DNA of 64,000 bases from an uncultured Opitutales bacterium (GTDB taxonomy: Bacteria > Verrucomicrobiota > Verrucomicrobiia > Opitutales > Intestinicryptomonadaceae): positions 108,248 through 172,247 of the forward strand of contig URAJ01000001.1 in NCBI GenBank assembly GCA_900545715.1, read 5' to 3'. Both the position numbers and the translations under genes were made by a program. Shown piece by piece: positions 63,155 through 64,000 of the stretch. Each line of letters begins with the position of its first letter. Position 1 is the first letter of the stretch. A model generated the notes under the pieces. That model did no database searches. It saw only the letters and a list, made by a program, of their open reading frames with translations, and was not told where the DNA came from.

Positions 63155-63776
63155 ATGCGATTATCGAGCCGCAATTTTTATTTTTTATACAGCCTTTCGC
63201 ATGTTTTAGGATTGGGTGGAAGGTCGGGATAAATTGTAGCGATTGCGAATTTTTTAGAGCAAATATGGGATTTGTTCAATTATTCGGGTGAATGCCATAG
63301 ATGGATTTTACGGAATATTTTTTATATGTAAAAAAAAGCCCATAAAAAAACTTGCCGGAGGTAGCTATTTTATGGAGTACATTTTAATCTGTTTGTAGGC
63401 GGCTGCAGAAGCATTCATTGAACGTCCGCACTTTTTCAGTGGCAAAATAAATATTGCGGGCACAGGCGCGCTTTTGAGAATTTACACACATGCGGATTGC
63501 CATTTTAAAAATCTGCGGGAAATCCGACTTTTGTACAAAGTTTTTTGATTAAATTGCGCGCAAAGCCCTAAAATTTTGAAGGCACACCGCAATTAAATTA
63601 TTCCGCATTGAAAATTTTTAATATTACACGATTTATTTTGAACAGAGATTCGGGTTGTAAAGAAATACTATTGCCGTGAAGAATTTAAGGCAAAATCAAA
63701 AAAAGACATATTGCGAAGTGATGCACAATCGTTTTCTGCTTGTATTCCGCGCCGATTCTGAAAGTATATATGCCCT
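63155..63776. other. A/T-rich gap upstream of purE
   Basis: No supported gene. The only curiosity is an eight-codon frame at 63372-63398 preceded by GGAGG, considered below and not accepted as a gene. The purE promoter should lie in the last 100 bases. Confidence 0.5.
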
Positions 63777-64000
63777 ATGCAAGACAAGCCTTTGGTAAGT
63801 ATAGTATTGGGCAGCGTTAGCGACTGGGAAACCATGAAGAACTGCGCCCAAACCCTCGAAAACTTTGGAGTTCCATACGAAAGGAATATCGCAAGCGCCC
63901 ACAGGACGCCCGCAAAAGCCACTGAAATTGCTTCGACAGCGCAGGCGCGCGGAATAAAGGTAATCATTGCGGCGGCAGGCGGTGCAGCCCATTTGGCAGG
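63777..64000 (+). CDS. purE: N5-carboxyaminoimidazole ribonucleotide mutase, 3' end missing
   Basis: The first 74 codons are present and run off the window. The start [20 protein letters not shown] carries the class I PurE signature GSxSDW, and NIASAHRTP and [13 protein letters not shown] follow as in PurE. It acts in de novo purine synthesis, moving the carboxyl group onto AIR together with PurK. The partner genes lie beyond the window. Confidence 0.93.
   Translation, partial: MQDKPLVSIVLGSVSDWETMKNCAQTLENFGVPYERNIASAHRTPAKATEIASTAQARGIKVIIAAAGGAAHLA

Noticed and set aside
63372..63398. An eight-codon frame with a good GGAGG upstream (possible leader peptide)
   Set aside because: It is too short to judge, lies far from purE, and no attenuator structure follows.
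1..64000. tRNA, rRNA, CRISPR arrays, insertion sequences or prophage
   Set aside because: No T-arm-like sequence in a cloverleaf context, no regularly spaced repeats and no transposase or phage-like protein was recognised by reading; a covariance search would be needed to exclude small RNAs.

Overview
The window looks like a chromosomal segment of a Gram-negative bacterium of the Verrucomicrobiota, probably the Opitutae side. I infer this from the combination of an LptD-type outer-membrane protein, a squalene-hopene cyclase, five proteins ending in a PEP-CTERM sorting tag (VPEP, hydrophobic helix, Arg/Lys tail), a secreted Tat-exported Gfo/Idh/MocA oxidoreductase beside a sugar isomerase-like protein, and a DacZ-type diadenylate cyclase. 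Species cannot be named from sequence alone. Coding regions are of medium G+C with very A/T-rich intergenic stretches. No tRNA, rRNA, CRISPR array, insertion sequence or phage gene was recognised.

Layout. 1-3.1 kb: end of a LUD-domain gene and a lone squalene-hopene cyclase. 3.4-9.7 kb (minus): a tight envelope and chromosome operon, lptD-scpA-small gene-glmM-TPR. 9.8-16.1 kb (minus): secreted and sugar-related genes (DUF5696-like protein, discoidin-like protein, Gfo/Idh/MocA oxidoreductase, DoxX-like protein, isomerase/epimerase). 16.4-18.4 kb: a STAS protein and an OprB-type porin. 18.5-23.1 kb: a cobalamin riboswitch followed by a PEP-CTERM surface protein, a BtuB-like TonB-dependent receptor and a second PEP-CTERM protein; this is the most interesting locus. 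23.4-29.4 kb: a PLP-enzyme gene facing mutS-uvrC-gluQ. 29.5-31.6 kb: fmdB, TPR lipoprotein, M50 protease and a cysteine-free FmdB-like gene. 32.2-35.0 kb (minus): nuoA, an EIIA-diadenylate cyclase fusion and a DUF475 membrane protein. 35.3-41.0 kb: two PEP-CTERM proteins flanking hemB and cysS. 41.7-49.3 kb: rpsO, then a five-gene minus operon (esterase, 52-aa lipoprotein, esterase, mpl, metallophosphoesterase) divergent from mutL. 50.0-58.5 kb: pnp, another PEP-CTERM protein and a very large GH106-like rhamnosidase. 58.8-63.1 kb: both subunits of B12-dependent methylmalonyl-CoA mutase. The window ends inside purE.

How it fits together. The organism appears to import cobalamin through a riboswitch-controlled surface system and to use it in methylmalonyl-CoA mutase (propionate/succinate interconversion). 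Surface glycan use is suggested by the GH106 enzyme, porin, esterases and secreted sugar proteins. PEP-CTERM tags point to exosortase-dependent surface display, although no exosortase gene lies here. Three repair or RNA-processing enzymes (UvrC, MutL, GluQ-RS) lack metal-site residues usual in their families. Three PEP-CTERM genes that lack a riboswitch share an upstream TTnACnGTnAA palindrome that may be an operator.
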